DNA of 64,000 nucleotides from Chelonoidis abingdonii (GCF_003597395.2 NC_133776.1:33529885-33593884), one strand, 5' to 3'. Shown: positions 24,127 through 36,439, counted from the stretch's first letter. Numbers and translations: made by a program. The notes: a model not told the origin generated them from the sequence alone.

Positions 24127-24436
24127 CAGGGGTCGGTAACCTGTGGCGCACAGCTCGCCAGGCCAACTACCCTGGCGAGCCAGGCCAGTTTGTTTACTTA
24201 CCCAGTGGCCGTGGTTCACCGCTCCAGGCCAATGGGGGCTGCAGGAAGCGGCGAGGGCCAAGGGATGTGCTGGCCGCCGCTTCCCCATCGCCCCCATTGG
24301 CCTGGAGCAGCGAACCGTGGCCACTGGGGGGGGGGGGTTGATCAGCCGAACCTGCGGACATGGCAGTAAACACACTGGCCCAGCCTACCAGGGTCCTTAC
24401 CCTGGTGAGCCGCATGCCACCGGTTGCCGACCCCTG
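24127..24436. mobile_element. hAT MITE with intact 8-bp target duplication
   Basis: A 310-bp element with inverted ends CAGGGGTCGGTAACC and GGTTGCCGACCCCTG, flanked on both sides by GCCTACAT (24119-24126 and 24437-24444). The interior is a long imperfect palindrome centred near 24265, for example GGCCAATGGGGGC against GCCCCCATTGGCC. It has no coding capacity and needed a transposase in trans. The perfect duplication marks the borders exactly. Confidence 0.92.
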
Positions 24437-24444
24437 GCCTACAT

Positions 24445-25554
24445 GATACTGGGATTGTCAGAGCCACTGTGCAACTTCATCAGAGCATGGAACTGATTAT
24501 ATAGTAAAGGATCTAGCGAAGGAGGTCAGAAGTTTCTTTTTTGGTGAAGTTTCAGGATTTTTTTTTATTTATTTTAACTATTTTATACACTGGAACATTC
24601 TATGGTTTTAAAGCTTAGAGAACCCTGCTGAGAACAACTAAATACGAAGGCCCTGAAAAAAAACACAAGCAAAATTACTGACAGGACAATGGCAAAGTTT
24701 TTGCTCAGGGATTGTATTGTGTTGGCGGGCTTAGATAAGAGGAAGTTATTCAGTAATAAAATATACAAAACATCATGCCAAAAAAGAAAAACAGGAGTAA
24801 GGTTGCAAAGACATGATGATATGAAAACAGTGTGGATAGCAAATACTATGTAAATTGAACCTTGGGAACGCATATTGCACAGGTTATAGGAAACTTAATC
24901 CTTAATTTTTATTGGAAGAAAGCTCCTTAATATGTTTTGTCGGAAGGCATAAGAAACCAAGTGAACAGGGCCCAAATCAGAGAATACTGCACCAGAGACT
25001 GAGATGACCATCATGAAGCGTGGGAGAGCTTCCCGGTAGTCCAGAACTCAGTAACTGGGGCTCCTACCTGTTCTGTGTTATCTGTTTATTATCTGTCAAA
25101 TATATGATCAGAAACCATAAGTGACAACGATTGCCTGAGAATTCATAAATTAAGGCAAAAATTGATTAAACCTGAACTGGATGAACTTGTTTCCAAACTT
25201 TTAATACTTCACTCAAATTCAGAAGATGGTGGTACTGACTACAGGTAGTCCAACCTCCTTCCCCAAACTCTGGAATGTTCAAATACATATCTATATTTTG
25301 TGCCATCATATGGGCCCATGTCTAGAATCCAGAAGTCACACACTGGCTGGCTCTGTGTTCCAGGTAAAACTGTGATTATAACAACTATTCCCATTTCAGT
25401 CAATGGGACAGTTAGGACAATGCGCAGCACCTTTGAAAATCCAACCCTCAATCTTTCAAAGAGAGGTATCCGGATTACTTATGCAAGAGCTCACCTTCTC
25501 TCAAAGGGGCAATTTAAAAACAAACAAACAAAAAAAAACTATTCAGCCTAAGTA
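24445..25554. other. Intron 2, stretch without gene
   Basis: AT-rich. A scrap near 25385-25445 (TTTCAGTCAATGGGAC ... CAGCACCTTTGAAAATCC) resembles the same very old repeat type as near 5300, too degraded to classify. Confidence 0.5.
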
Positions 25555-27138
25555 GGGCTGTCAAGTGATTAAAAAAATTAATCACGAATAATCGCACACT
25601 TAAACAATATTAGAATACTATTTATTTAAATATTTTTGGATGTTTCCTATATTTTCAAATATATTGATTTCAATTACAACACAGAATACAAGTGTACCGT
25701 GCTCATTTTATATTTATTTTTATTACAAATATTTGCACTGTAAAACACAAAAGAAATAGTATTTTTCAATTCACCTAATATAAGTACTGTACTGCAATCT
25801 CTATCATGAAAGTTGAAATGTAGAATTATGTACAAAAAACCCCTGCATTCAAAAATAAAACAATGTAAAACTTTAGAGCCTGCAAGTCCAATCAGTCCTA
25901 TTAGTCCTACTGTTTAGCCAATCGCTCAAATGTTTGTCTACATTTGCAGAAGATAATGCTGCATGTTTCTTTTTTACATCACCTGAAATTGAGAACAGGC
26001 GTTTGCATGGCACTGTTGTAGCCGGTGTCGCAAGATATTTACATGCTAGATGCCCAAAAGATTCATATCTCCCTTCATGCTTCAACCACCATTCCAGAGG
26101 ACATGCTTCCATGCTGATGATGGGTTCTGCTTGTTAACTACCCAAAGCAGTACAGAATGACGCATGTTCATTTTCATCATTGGAGTCGGATACCACCAGC
26201 AGAAGGTTAGTTTTCTTTTTTGGTGGTTTGGGTTCTGTAGTTTCCGCATTGGAGTGCTGCTCTTTTAAGACTTCTGAAAGCATGCTCCACACTTCATTCC
26301 TCTCAGATTTTTGAAGGCACTTGGGTGGAATGCTATAGCTATCTTCTTTGCAGTTTGTCAAATTTGCATTGACAGCATTCTTAAAACGAATAATATATGC
26401 TGCGTCATCATTCGAGACTGCTATAATATGAAATACATGGCAGAATGTGGGTAAAACAGAGCAGGAGACATATGATTCTCCCCCCTAGAGAGTTCAGTCA
26501 CGCATTATTTTTTTTAAAGAGTGTCATCAGAATGGAAGAATGTCCTCTAGAACGATGGCCGAAGCACGAAGAGGAATCTGAATCTTTAGCACATCTGCAA
26601 CGTAAATACCTTGTGATATCAGGCATAAAAGTGCCATACAAATGTCTGTTCTCACTTTCCGCTGACAATGTAACTAAGAAGTGAGCACCATTATCTTCTA
26701 AACAAACTTGTTTCTCTTAGCAAACAAGAAGTGGCTGAACAAGAAGTAGGACTATGTGGGACTTGCAGGCTCTAAAGTTTTACATAGTTTTGGTTTTGAG
26801 TACAGCTCTGTATCAAAAAAAAAAATCTACATTTGTAAGTTGCACTTTCATAATAAAGAGATTGCACTACAATACAGGTATGAGATGAACTGAAAAATAC
26901 TATTTCTTCTGTTATTCTTTTTATAGTGCAAATATTTGTAATAAAAAATATAAAGTGATCATTGTACAGTTTGTATTCTGTGTTGTAACTGAAACAGATA
27001 TATTTGAAAAGGTAAAAAAAATCCCAAAGTATTTAATAAATGTTAATTGCTATTCTATTGTTTAACAGTGCGATCACAATAATTGTGATTAATTTTTTGA
27101 GTTAATCGTGTGAGTTAACTGCGATTAATCAACAGCCC
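25555..27138. mobile_element. hAT fold-back transposon with two inverted transposase 3' halves
   Basis: Outer ends GGGCTGTCAAGTGATTAA and, inverted, GGGCTGTTGATTAATCGC. The left arm (about 25555-26110) and right arm (about 26515-27138) are inverted copies of each other, both holding a hAT dimerisation domain and the same 3' flank (for example TTTATTTAAATATTTTTGG on the left). On the minus strand (25873-26112) the domain reads MEACPLEWWLKHEGRYESFG and LATPATTVPCKRLFSISGDV. On the plus strand (26530 on) it reads MEECPLERWPKHEEESESLA and KCLFSLSADNV. Between the arms, 26134-26361 is more of the minus-strand transposase. No intact transposase remains. Confidence 0.82.
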
Positions 27139-27420
27139 GAAAAGACGGTTACTCACCTTTGTAACTGTTGTTCTTCGAGATGTGTTGCTCATATCCATTC
27201 CACACCCGCCCTCCTTCCCCACTGTCGGAGTAGCCGGCAAGAAGGAACTGAGGAGCGGGCGGGTCGGCAGGGGTATATATGCGGTGCCGCAATGGCGCCA
27301 CGCCAGGGGGCGCCTGCCGACCCACCGGGTGTTGCTAGGGGAAAATTCTTCTGATGAACGTGCACGCGGCGCGCGCACACCTACTTGGAATGGATATGAG
27401 CAAGCACTCGAAGAAGAATC
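27139..27420 (-). mobile_element. Solo DIRS terminal unit
   Basis: A 280-bp copy of DIRS terminal sequence without coding region. It starts AAAGACGGTTACTCACCTTT ... GCTCATATCCATTCCA, as at the left end of element A, continues with the inverted terminal repeat (GTCGGCAGGGGTATATATGC, GTGCACGCGGCGCGCGCACA) and finishes TTGGAATGGATATGAGCAAG followed by CACTCGAAGAAGAA, as at a right end. It is comparable to a solo LTR. It begins at the last base of the hAT fold-back. Confidence 0.8.
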
Positions 27421-30259
27421 ATAAGTTATTTGATCTCTAAGCATATTTGATTCCCTGCAACATCCAAAGCAAGTATCAAATCTTCAGGCAGTCAAAAAAA
27501 AATACATATACTCTTTGAAAATAGTATCTAGAAGCTATAATGGCTCTCTCTCTAGAACTGTTACAGTATACAATACCAGGCCATCTTCCTGGGGAAACTG
27601 AGTTATTACTTGGAACTTAAATAGAATATAAATATTTTGTTAAGAATCTACCTCCCTTAAATCAATGAGAGGTTGGGCAAAATGTATACCCTTGTACCAC
27701 TCTATACCATTACACAGAAAAACATTGCAAAATAATTTCATAGGCTCAACATTAAGGTCGGTAACAAAGCAATCAATGGTAAATTTTCAGGCCAGTACAG
27801 AGACCCTATATGCCTAAAATGTAACCATTTATTGTCTACTTCAGTTTTTGTAGAGTACTAGCCACTCCCTAATTAAAATAGAAACTCAGTGGACAACTTT
27901 AAGTCAGAACTTTGCCCTTTCCTTTTTCAAATCTACACAAAGAATATGTTTGCCTCAAAATAAGATCCAGAAATGAAGAATTTTATTGCAAAATTTGAAA
28001 GCAACTAGGAGTTCCTAAACTTTGATCAAATCAGAGCTGCCAAATATAGTTCCAAATTAAATTTTAACTACTTAAAGAAAAAAAAGAAAAAGAAAACACA
28101 ACCTCCATCACACAAAAAAAATGGAGACACACAAAATAGTATCCCCAACTGAGATCTAGCACCCAAGATGAAAAGACTTAATATTTGATTTAATTTTCTC
28201 ATCAGGCAATAATTCTCCGATGATCTTGTCAGAAGGTATCAAAAGATGCTGGAGATATAAACTTCCATTAAAATGAATAAACAAACAAGAGGCTTTAATG
28301 CCCTTTCCATGGCAGAAATTGAGCTCAACATGTAACCTGATTAGTGAGAATGGCTTGTTAAGGTAAGATTGGTTCCATTCTAAAGATTTGGCAGATCTTG
28401 AAGGAAGGGAGGAAAATACCACCATGTCCTCCCTAAACACCTATTCTTGCTCATTGCCAGGGCTAACAGGGGGTTGGGGTGGGCAAAGCACAACTGAACC
28501 AGGACTAGAAGTTCAGCTCCCACCTTCCCTCCCAAATGTCTGCGTAAATAAAGTGAAATGGGAGAGGGTGGGACCCCAGAGAACATATCAGTGCCCTAAA
28601 TTTCTTGATGGGCCAGGCCCTTGCTTCCTGCAGACCTAAGGCTTTTCAGAAGGAAGCCCCATTCATGCAGATCTGAGGAGATCTGTGCAGGTGAGGGAAC
28701 ATTCTCTCCGCTTTTCTGTAGACTGCTCAAGATCTGCAGAAGGAAAGAATCCATAGTGAGCCTTAAGTTCTTGTCTGCCCTCTCACAGGCATAAGCTAAT
28801 TCATAGGGCAGGCTATGGAAGTTAGGTTCATTCACTCCATTTTTGTCAGCTAGCAGTTTACAGCAGACAAACCTATTTCGGATCATCAGGGGTTCAGGAG
28901 TCAACTGGGTGCTGAAGGGGGAATGATCTAAAACTAATGAGAGCTGGGGGCTCTGATGAATTTCCGACAGTTCACAGGAGGCCAGGAGTCAGTTTCATAA
29001 CAGAGAAACTGCAGGAGAAAAACATCAACTCCAGCAGGTGGCCCAGGAAGCATCTGGAGGCAGTAATATAGTGAGGAAGGGGTTCTTCACTCCTCACAAC
29101 TCCTGCCAAAGGGTTTGGAGCATAAAAGAGAGGTAGGGAGTTTCTTCTCCCCAGTTCCCCCCATTTTGCTAACTCAAAGCCTTTGAGAGCCACACAGGAG
29201 GTCTGCAGCAACAGAACTCACCTCCACAAGATGGTGGATAGGCACTGTAGTTAGCAGGAGTCTTTGTGGCCATTTACCCTCAAACCTTCTAAGGTCTGTT
29301 GGATTGACCATACCCTAGGGTGTGCAGGAACTGAAGTCTTCAGCAGACTTTAGGACCATTTTAAAAGAAAGTAAGGATAAAAATGTTAAGGTCAAGTTCT
29401 GTTTGCAGGCAAATATCAGTAGTCTGAGTGCATATTACCTTTTAAAAACATTAGAAACCAAAGAAAAACAAAGTTAAGGTTGAACTTTCTAAGTCCCCAA
29501 ACTACCTTAACTCTATCTTTCAGAGCAGTGTTCTCAGAAAAGCCTGGAACACATGCTAATTTATCCAACAATAATAGTGGCCACCAAAATTACAGTGCAT
29601 TATAATCATTGTCAGAGTGTCATTTTATGATCTTCTTTAGTTGTACACACACAGCTTTACCAATTCATGATTAGACAAACAGTATATGGAAAGAATAAAT
29701 CATTCCTGCTTTCATTAAACGCTTGATCTTTCAAAGTCCTGAGGGGACTCAGTTCTTCATAGGATGTACTCAGCTCTACAACTCTGTGGCAGCCAATTCT
29801 CCAAGTGACATTAGCTATTATGCCCCGTATATAAATCTCATCGGTTTAGATTATGCTGTTAGAGTACTTGAAAAAGAGCAGAAGTCAGTAAAGGGACAAG
29901 GCTTGCTACTGGAGATTTGTATACATGAAAAATTCTAAAACTAAGGTTCTACAGTTAATGTTTCTAATACTCTATATTTAAATAGAGAAAATGGTAGGCT
30001 GGCATCTGTACAGGGACAGAGAAAGTAGTTTAGGCACCTTGTTTAAGAAGTGCAACCTTGATTTTTCAGTACTTGAGCTTTTCATGTTTGGAAGGGTTTT
30101 AAAAAAAAAAAGTTTTAAAACGGTAATATGCATTACCTATTGGTATGTGCCTACAACCTTAACTTCACTTTAATTAAGATTTGTCTGGCTATACGTACAA
30201 TATGATCTAAATGAAAGGGAAAAGGGAACTTTGAGTTTAATCTGAATTATTTAAGGAAC
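27421..30259. other. Intron 2, stretch without recognised features
   Basis: Nearly 3 kb of AT-rich intron, slightly higher in GC from 28380 to 29240. ORFs are short, overlap on both strands and show no domain. Confidence 0.55.
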
Positions 30260-31140
30260 CACTGAACATAACATAACATTGATAAATGCAAAGTAATTCA
30301 CACTGGAGGATATAATTTGAACTATTCATATTTTACTGAGTTCTAAATTCAGCCTGAGCTCATAAAAAGGCCCCGATCTTCACTGCGGACAACACAATGA
30401 AGGTCTCTGCTCAATGTGCAACAGGGTTAAAAAAATAGTTGATGCATAATGACTGGAGAATATAAAAATATTATGCCATTGTATAAAATGAATGGTGTGC
30501 CCTCATCTGGAAAACTATTTCTGGTCACCTACTCTCAAACAGGACACAGTAGAAAGAGGGGATTCAGAGGTGGGAGCCAAGAATAATTATAAGCATGAAA
30601 AAAAAAAAATCTCATATGAAGAGATATTTCAGTTTTTAAACTCATTTATCTTAGAATGGAGATAATTAAAAGGGACATGACTATACAAATATTAATGATA
30701 AGACAAGGGAAATCAGGAACTTCGAATCACTCTGTTTCATAATACAAGATCAAACGGACATTCAGTTAAACTGAAAGATGGCAAATGCAAAACTGATAAA
30801 AGGAAACACTCTTCCATACAACTAGCCTGTGGAACTCCAAGCCTCAATGCATCTCTTACGGTAGCAGGTAATCTTTTTTAATACTATATAAGTGGCTAAT
30901 AAATTAAGAATTGACATACTAAATATTAAAAGTTTTGGAAGCACCCTCATCTTTTAGGGTTTAAGACAACCTCTATTTGGGGTTACGATGAAATTTTCCC
31001 AGGAAGAAGGCTATCCTATAACTGCTTATACACTGTCTTTTTTGCACTTCCTCTGAAGTGTCCAATACTAGCCATTGTTAGCATCAAGATACTAGATGGA
31101 CCACCGGTCTGATCCAGTAAGCAACATAGGACTAGGTAAT
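30260..31140 (+). mobile_element. CR1 LINE 3' region, decayed
   Basis: The plus strand has the CR1 tail landmarks in order: GATAAATGCAAAGTAATTCA, ATTATAAGCATGAAAA, CCTGTGGAACTCCAAGCCTC, AATTTTCCCAGGAAGAAGG, CCTATAACTGC, TTTTTTGCACTTCCTCTGAA and GATGGACCACCGGTCTGATC. The coding 5' part is missing, as usual for LINE truncation. Confidence 0.7.
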
Positions 31141-31899
31141 GACAGCTTTCCTTTTTAATTGAGTTTGGTATTTTAAAACATGCAAAAACTTCACCTCACT
31201 ATCTTCTATATCATATCTAATTTATATCTTGAACAATCAATATCTGAAGGGACTTTCTTCTACAAACAGGAAATATTCCAAAATATTTCCATAAGTTTTG
31301 TTTTCCCAGTCATTATCTCTTTCCTCTATTTCAGCTGTATGCTTTAACAGTAAAACAGGGAAGAAAAATCAATGATTTAAAAAAAAAATTGATAAAATGC
31401 TTTTTGAGACAAAACGTATCTAAAGATAGTTTAAACTAAGATACGTTATAGCTCAAAGATATCCCATCATGGAATAGGAATTATAAATTTTAATTCTATA
31501 GTATGAGACAATACATTCATGTAATGTTTAAATAAAGTTTTGTAAATGAGTTCAAATAGTTATGGATTAGAGACCCAATATTATAGGGTTCCAGGGACTC
31601 CTGTACAGATTATTTAGGTTAATCTTTCTACCTATCCAATGGGACTCAGTCCAGAACATACCATCAGAGATACTTAGTTTTGCAGTTCTCAAACTGTGGA
31701 TTTGTCTCTCCAGAGATAACATGCTTGTTAACAGCAAAAATGTTCTTTAATAAAATAAATAAACATATACAGGTGAGAAATAACAGACCTCAACCCTATT
31801 GCCCCCTGCAAATGTGTGTACCCGGAGTCAATCCCTTACCTCTCTCTAAAAGGGCAAAGTTTCAAAAAGTTCAATGAATAGAATATTGATGGGGGCGGA

Positions 31900-33020
31900 A
31901 TGGATCACGTAGCCTATAGGATTAACCTGCTTGCTTGCATATTATATATCTTTTCTTATAGTTTCAATATTTGGTTTATTGTAGTAGGTTTATAGATTTA
32001 TATTAAAGTAAGTTTGGATGTAATGCAAGGAACTTACTACAGGCCATATTCTATATGTTAAGCTAAGGCAAAGTTAGCTTATCTATATTAAGACCTTTTA
32101 CCCCAAAAAGTAAAGTTGACCTACACCTTGTTACCTAAATAGAGCAATACCCACGCCGATGTCTATGACCTTTTATCTAGATCAATCGACAACGGAGAAT
32201 GGCATAGGGGGGTTTTCAGTGTTGTACCCACAGACATAACAGGTACACCACAAGGGAACTTATGGGCGTATGTACTTGTCATCAATACGCACAAACATAT
32301 TAGCCTATGGGATAAGCGCACCCTAACATTTTGTGGGTGAGGAATGAAATTTGGGCATAGAAGGATGGATTTCCAGCACTTGTGACCCACCTCGCTAGAG
32401 CACTCCACTCTACCATTCTCATTTATATTCTATTTCTACTCTCTCTCTCTATTCCATCTATGATGGTTACTACTATTAGTAGGCTATATTTGTTCTTAAA
32501 CTTTAAGTTTCAAGGGAACTAGGCTAAGCTTGGTTTCCCTAAGTTTTATTCTTAGTTTATTAGGTTTTGATTTTAAGTTTAAAGTTAATCAAGTAAACCC
32601 CAAGTTAGTATTGATAGCTTTTCGCATTACATTTTTCTAAGCACTGCATCCCTCTCTGAAGAATTGAGAAACCTGAACTGCAAGGCTGGTCCTGTGTCTC
32701 TTACCACCAGGTTATCAAGGAACAGTGTGAGTATTTTAACCAAAGCTTTGTAGCATATAATACTATATTACCATATGTATCTTTTGAATTGCAGTAATGC
32801 AATTGTAACTGAGTATTTTACCATTTACTTACTATTATTGATTTTAACAAAAAGTCTTTAAAGCTGTATCTGTCTCAGTGTGGGCTTCCTGTCATAACCC
32901 CGAGGGTCCTTTGTAAATTCTGTTGAGCCTGATTCGGGACAAGAACTTTATCTTCTGATCAAACAGATTGGAGACCCTAAAACCCATACTATTAACATTA
33001 ATAATTATTATCAATATGAT
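31900..33020. mobile_element. Insertion in the BED-hAT element, possible solo LTR
   Basis: This AT-rich 1.1-kb block separates the hAT leader from its BED finger. Its right part (32870-32990) has features like an R-U5 region (GCTGTATCTGTCTCAGTGTG, then CCTGATTCGGGACAAG and GGAGACCCTAAAACCCA). A CT microsatellite lies at 32440-32452. No coding capacity and no clean TG...CA borders or target duplication were found, so an endogenous-retrovirus solo LTR is only a candidate. Confidence 0.35.
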
Positions 33021-33289
33021 TAAAATTAAATTAAAATTAATAAATTAAACTCCCATATTATCCAAATTAATAATATTAGTACATCCCAACTCAGGCTACA
33101 ATCTAGACAAGGAGAAGTCTGGAGATAAATGTGAGAAGGGAGGGAGGGGCAGGCAGTAGAAGCAAAAGCGAAACTGTTCAAGCAGCATATTCCAGAAGTC
33201 TTGAGGTCTTCCTGACTGTAGCCTTCACTGATTTGAAATCTACCATACCATTCTCTCACTAGAAGGGAAAACGTATAACGGCAACAGGC

Positions 33290-35059
33290 CATAAGAGAAA
33301 GCCAGTTTGGAAATATTTTAATGAAGTTCCTCTACCTGTGGGTAACACAGGCATGCGTGCAAAATACAAACAGTGCAACAAAAAAATGCAAGGCCTGGTT
33401 GCCCGAATGAAACAACATCAGGAAAAGCATTCCTTCTCAGGAGGAAGCTGCTTTGAAGACGATGAAAGGAACATGTCTGAACATGAAGGATCTTCAGACT
33501 GGTAATTTTTTTTATTTCATACTTCTTTCTGAAGGACTGCCTGTCTTCCTTCTGGACTATTCTTGAATTATCATATTTGAGCAAAAAATATAGTTGTTAC
33601 TCTATGGTACTATCATTTTAGATGTAGTTGTGATAAAAAGTAAATAGCTGAAATAGGCAGATCTTCCTTTTACAATTTCACCTTTAAAGTAGTACCGAGA
33701 GTCAGTGAATGCAATGAGTAATGCTAAATGAGAAGTATGGTAACAGCAATTAAATAACTACATTGACTTAGTTTGTTTAAGAGAATCCATCCTCAACATA
33801 CAGGATTCTGAAGACTATCCACCTTCAAGCTCAATTTTTTTTTTAGTTTCAGTTATCTGCCAGTGGTAGTGTTTCAGTCACATTAAGTATGTCACAGCCA
33901 CAGTACATCACCTGTAGCAAAAAGAAAAAATCTCCATCATCAAGAAACAACCATAGACAAGGTCTAGAGGGTGAAATTGTAAACCTGAGTCTTGATAGGT
34001 GGAACAATGTCCACAATGATCCTGTTATATGTGCTTGTGTGACAACAGAAGAAGGGAATATCTTCCTTACAGAAACAATTGATACATCAGTAAATGCACA
34101 CACAGCAGAATATTTACAAGAAGTAGCAGTAAAAGCTATAGCAAACTGAAAAAAAATTAAAATATCTATTACGCAGCTTGGTCACAGACAATGTTGCAAA
34201 TGCATTCAAGATACGAAATTATTTAGGAGAGAGAGAAGAGAGTCCCAAGCCAATAACATATGGCTGCAGTGCTCATTTGTTGCACCTCCTAGCAAGACTT
34301 TTCAGTGTTCCAGAAATAAAGGCTAATGTTGTTGAAATTGCAAAATACTTCCGTAACAACCACTCTGCAGTGGCTGCTCTGAAAAAAGTGGGAGGAACCA
34401 AGCTAACTCTACCACAAGACGTGCGATGGAACTCAGTAGTGAACTGTTTTGAGCACTATATCAAGAACTGGCCTAATCTGATGACAATTTGTGAACAAAA
34501 TCATAAAAAAATAGATGGCATTGTCACAGCCAAAGTTCTCAACTTTGGGCTTAAGAGAAATGTTGAACACATGCTGAGTTTGCAATGACAGTTAAATTAC
34601 AAGCATTAAAAAAAATGAACAGAACAAGCACTATCTCTAGCTAATTTTCTTGCAAATATTCTCAATACTCAGTACAAGGATCAAACTATAACTGCTGAAG
34701 AAGAGGAGTTGGCTATGACATGGACATCCAACAATCATCCCTTCATAATGCCAATTATAATACACTTCAGAGCTAAGGGTGAACCATTCAAGAAATATAT
34801 GTTTGCTGATGATGTTTTAAAGAAAGTCACACCAGTGAAGTGGTGGAAGTCACTTAAGCACTCAGAGTCAGAGATTGTTGAAGTGATAATCTCACTTTTA
34901 ACAGCAGTAGCTTCTTCTGCCGGTGTAGAAAGAATATTTTCTTCCTTTGGACTAGTTTATTTCAAATTGAGAAATCGTTTGGGACCTGAAAAAGCAGGAA
35001 AGCTTGTTTTTCTTATCCAGATTATGAACAAACAGGAAAATGAAGGTGAAGACGACTGA
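33290..35059 (+). pseudogene. hAT transposase with N-terminal BED zinc finger, pseudogene
   Basis: The BED finger region (about 33300-33470) reads PVWKYFNEVPLPVGNTGM, RAKYKQCNKKMQGLVARMKQ and HQEKH; the first zinc-binding Cys appears replaced by Tyr (K-Y-K-Q-C). The catalytic body follows in 33889-34149, ends at TGA 34147-34149, resumes one frame over at 34178-34588 (CSAHLLHLLARLF, LPQDVRWNSVV), and after further stops gives the C-terminal dimerisation domain at 34709-35059 (TPVKWWKSLKH, AVASSAGVERIFSSFGLVYF). The order matches animal hAT transposases of the ZBED type. At least one frameshift and several stops exclude function. Confidence 0.85.
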
Positions 35060-35990
35060 GTTAGCTACAGAAGGCAATATTTTAAGTTTCTCATGTTGAC
35101 CTGGCTAACATGGTTGATTTAATTATTTTTGTAAATATGTCATTTAACTATTTTAGTTAAACAATTTTAACAAACTTGAAAAATGCATATGCTTGTTTTG
35201 TTAAAATACTCTATATTTGCTGTTCAAGAAAAGAATCTAGGATACATAATGTTGTTGTTTTAGTTAAATAAAACAATTTAATTGTCTGTCTGGTGATGTT
35301 CTTCTCCTAATACAGCATGGCAAGAAAATCCTCCAAATATTAATGATTAACCTATTGAACTGGAGATAGCTCACCTCCCAATGACTTCATAAATATCTGA
35401 AAAGTTTTCAGAATAAATCACTGTTTAAAAATGTATAGTGTGTACCTTCTAAAAATGAAACCTACACCTATCTCTGAGTTGTGAGGAATATGTATTAAGG
35501 TTATAACAACCAACAAGAATGCACTTTTATGTAGAAATCAATGACTAAATCAAGTCTTCCTAACCAGTGATTTAAATCATGATTTAAATCAAATCTACCC
35601 TGCAGCAAAATATCAAAACTTAGCTTACTCCTGCACTGAAGCAACAACGCTATGTTTATGACCTCATATTGCATTGTTGTGGATTGAAAACTGCAATTTA
35701 AATGTACAGCAAAATCCAGGAAGAACTAGAAAGGAGTGAATTTAGAGCTATCAGTTAGTAAATATGGCCAAAAAAGCAGCCTATAAATGACTTTATGCTG
35801 CAAACCTACAAAGTGCAAATAATTCACCCATTATAAAAGAGTCCTCCTTTAAAACTCTTTGTTAGTCCAATAAAAACTACACTACATTGGAATATGTACT
35901 TTATCCTAAAAGGAAGTTATTAGATAAATCTTATCTAATTCTAATTTAAAATCCAGAAATAAAACTAAAAAAAAAAAAGAGTACAGTTAC

Positions 35991-36119
35991 CTGGACTAGA
36001 AATCCGGTCACGATATTTAGGAATTTCTCCGCTCAAGGTCTGAAGCATAACCCACATTGTGAAGGTAAAGAGTGCTGCTAGGAAACCATAGAATACCAGA
36101 TAAAACAGCAAGATTAGAC
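35991..36119 (-). CDS. ATP1B3: ATP1B3 exon 2
   Basis: This 129-nt exon (phase 1 to phase 1) encodes residues 38-79. It carries the transmembrane helix ([17 protein letters not shown], then [11 protein letters not shown]) and the start of the ectodomain ending KYRDRISSP. The FYxxFYG pattern in the helix is the aromatic face that contacts helix M7 of the alpha subunit in known pump structures. Acceptor is TTTTACAG, donor is GTAACT. The stretch is hydrophobic enough to act as an uncleaved signal anchor, so no cleavable signal peptide is expected. Confidence 0.96.
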
Positions 36120-36298
36120 CTGTAAAATTAAAGAACTCAAATTAACAAAATATTTAAACTGAACGTGAGTCTAATTTTTTACTTTGACACTGAGGATTGT
36201 AGTTCAATAGGAGTTGGATCAGGTGCTCAGTCCCCACCACTCAAATACAGAGATACCAAATTACATCTTCCTTGTGTTTCAGGATTAGAATCTACAGA

Positions 36299-36360
36299 CA
36301 TAGCTATATATATATATATATAGCTATATATATATATATACATACATATATATATATAAC
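36299..36360. repeat. AT-dinucleotide palindromic microsatellite
   Basis: Runs of (TA)n broken by two AGCTATA motifs and a CATACATA patch. Self-complementary along its whole length, so able to extrude as a cruciform. It lies 180 bp upstream (gene sense) of the exon 2 acceptor. Confidence 0.9.
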
Positions 36361-36439
36361 AACTTCTCATTCCATTTTTTTTTAATTTTGTATTAGATTA
36401 CATATGATAATATGATTGTAAAATAAAATTGAAATCAAC

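Larger units (their letters stand above)
31365..35605 (+). mobile_element. BED-finger hAT transposon, decayed and interrupted
   Basis: The left end begins near ATCAATGATTTAAAAAAA (31368) and the right end carries GATTTAAATCATGATTTAAA (35570-35589), a repeat-rich inverted subterminal type. A leader (31380-31880) precedes an AT-rich insertion (about 31900-33020), then the BED zinc finger and transposase follow to 35059. The element is on the plus strand, antisense to ATP1B3. The 8-bp target duplication could not be identified. Confidence 0.7.

Noticed and set aside
24143..24496. Open frames on both strands, up to 117 aa
   Set aside because: They lie mainly within a palindromic MITE, which gives mirror-image frames on both strands.
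32163..32408. 81-aa minus-strand frame with scattered Cys and His
   Set aside because: Lies in the AT-rich insertion; the spacing fits no zinc-finger class and it is probably chance.
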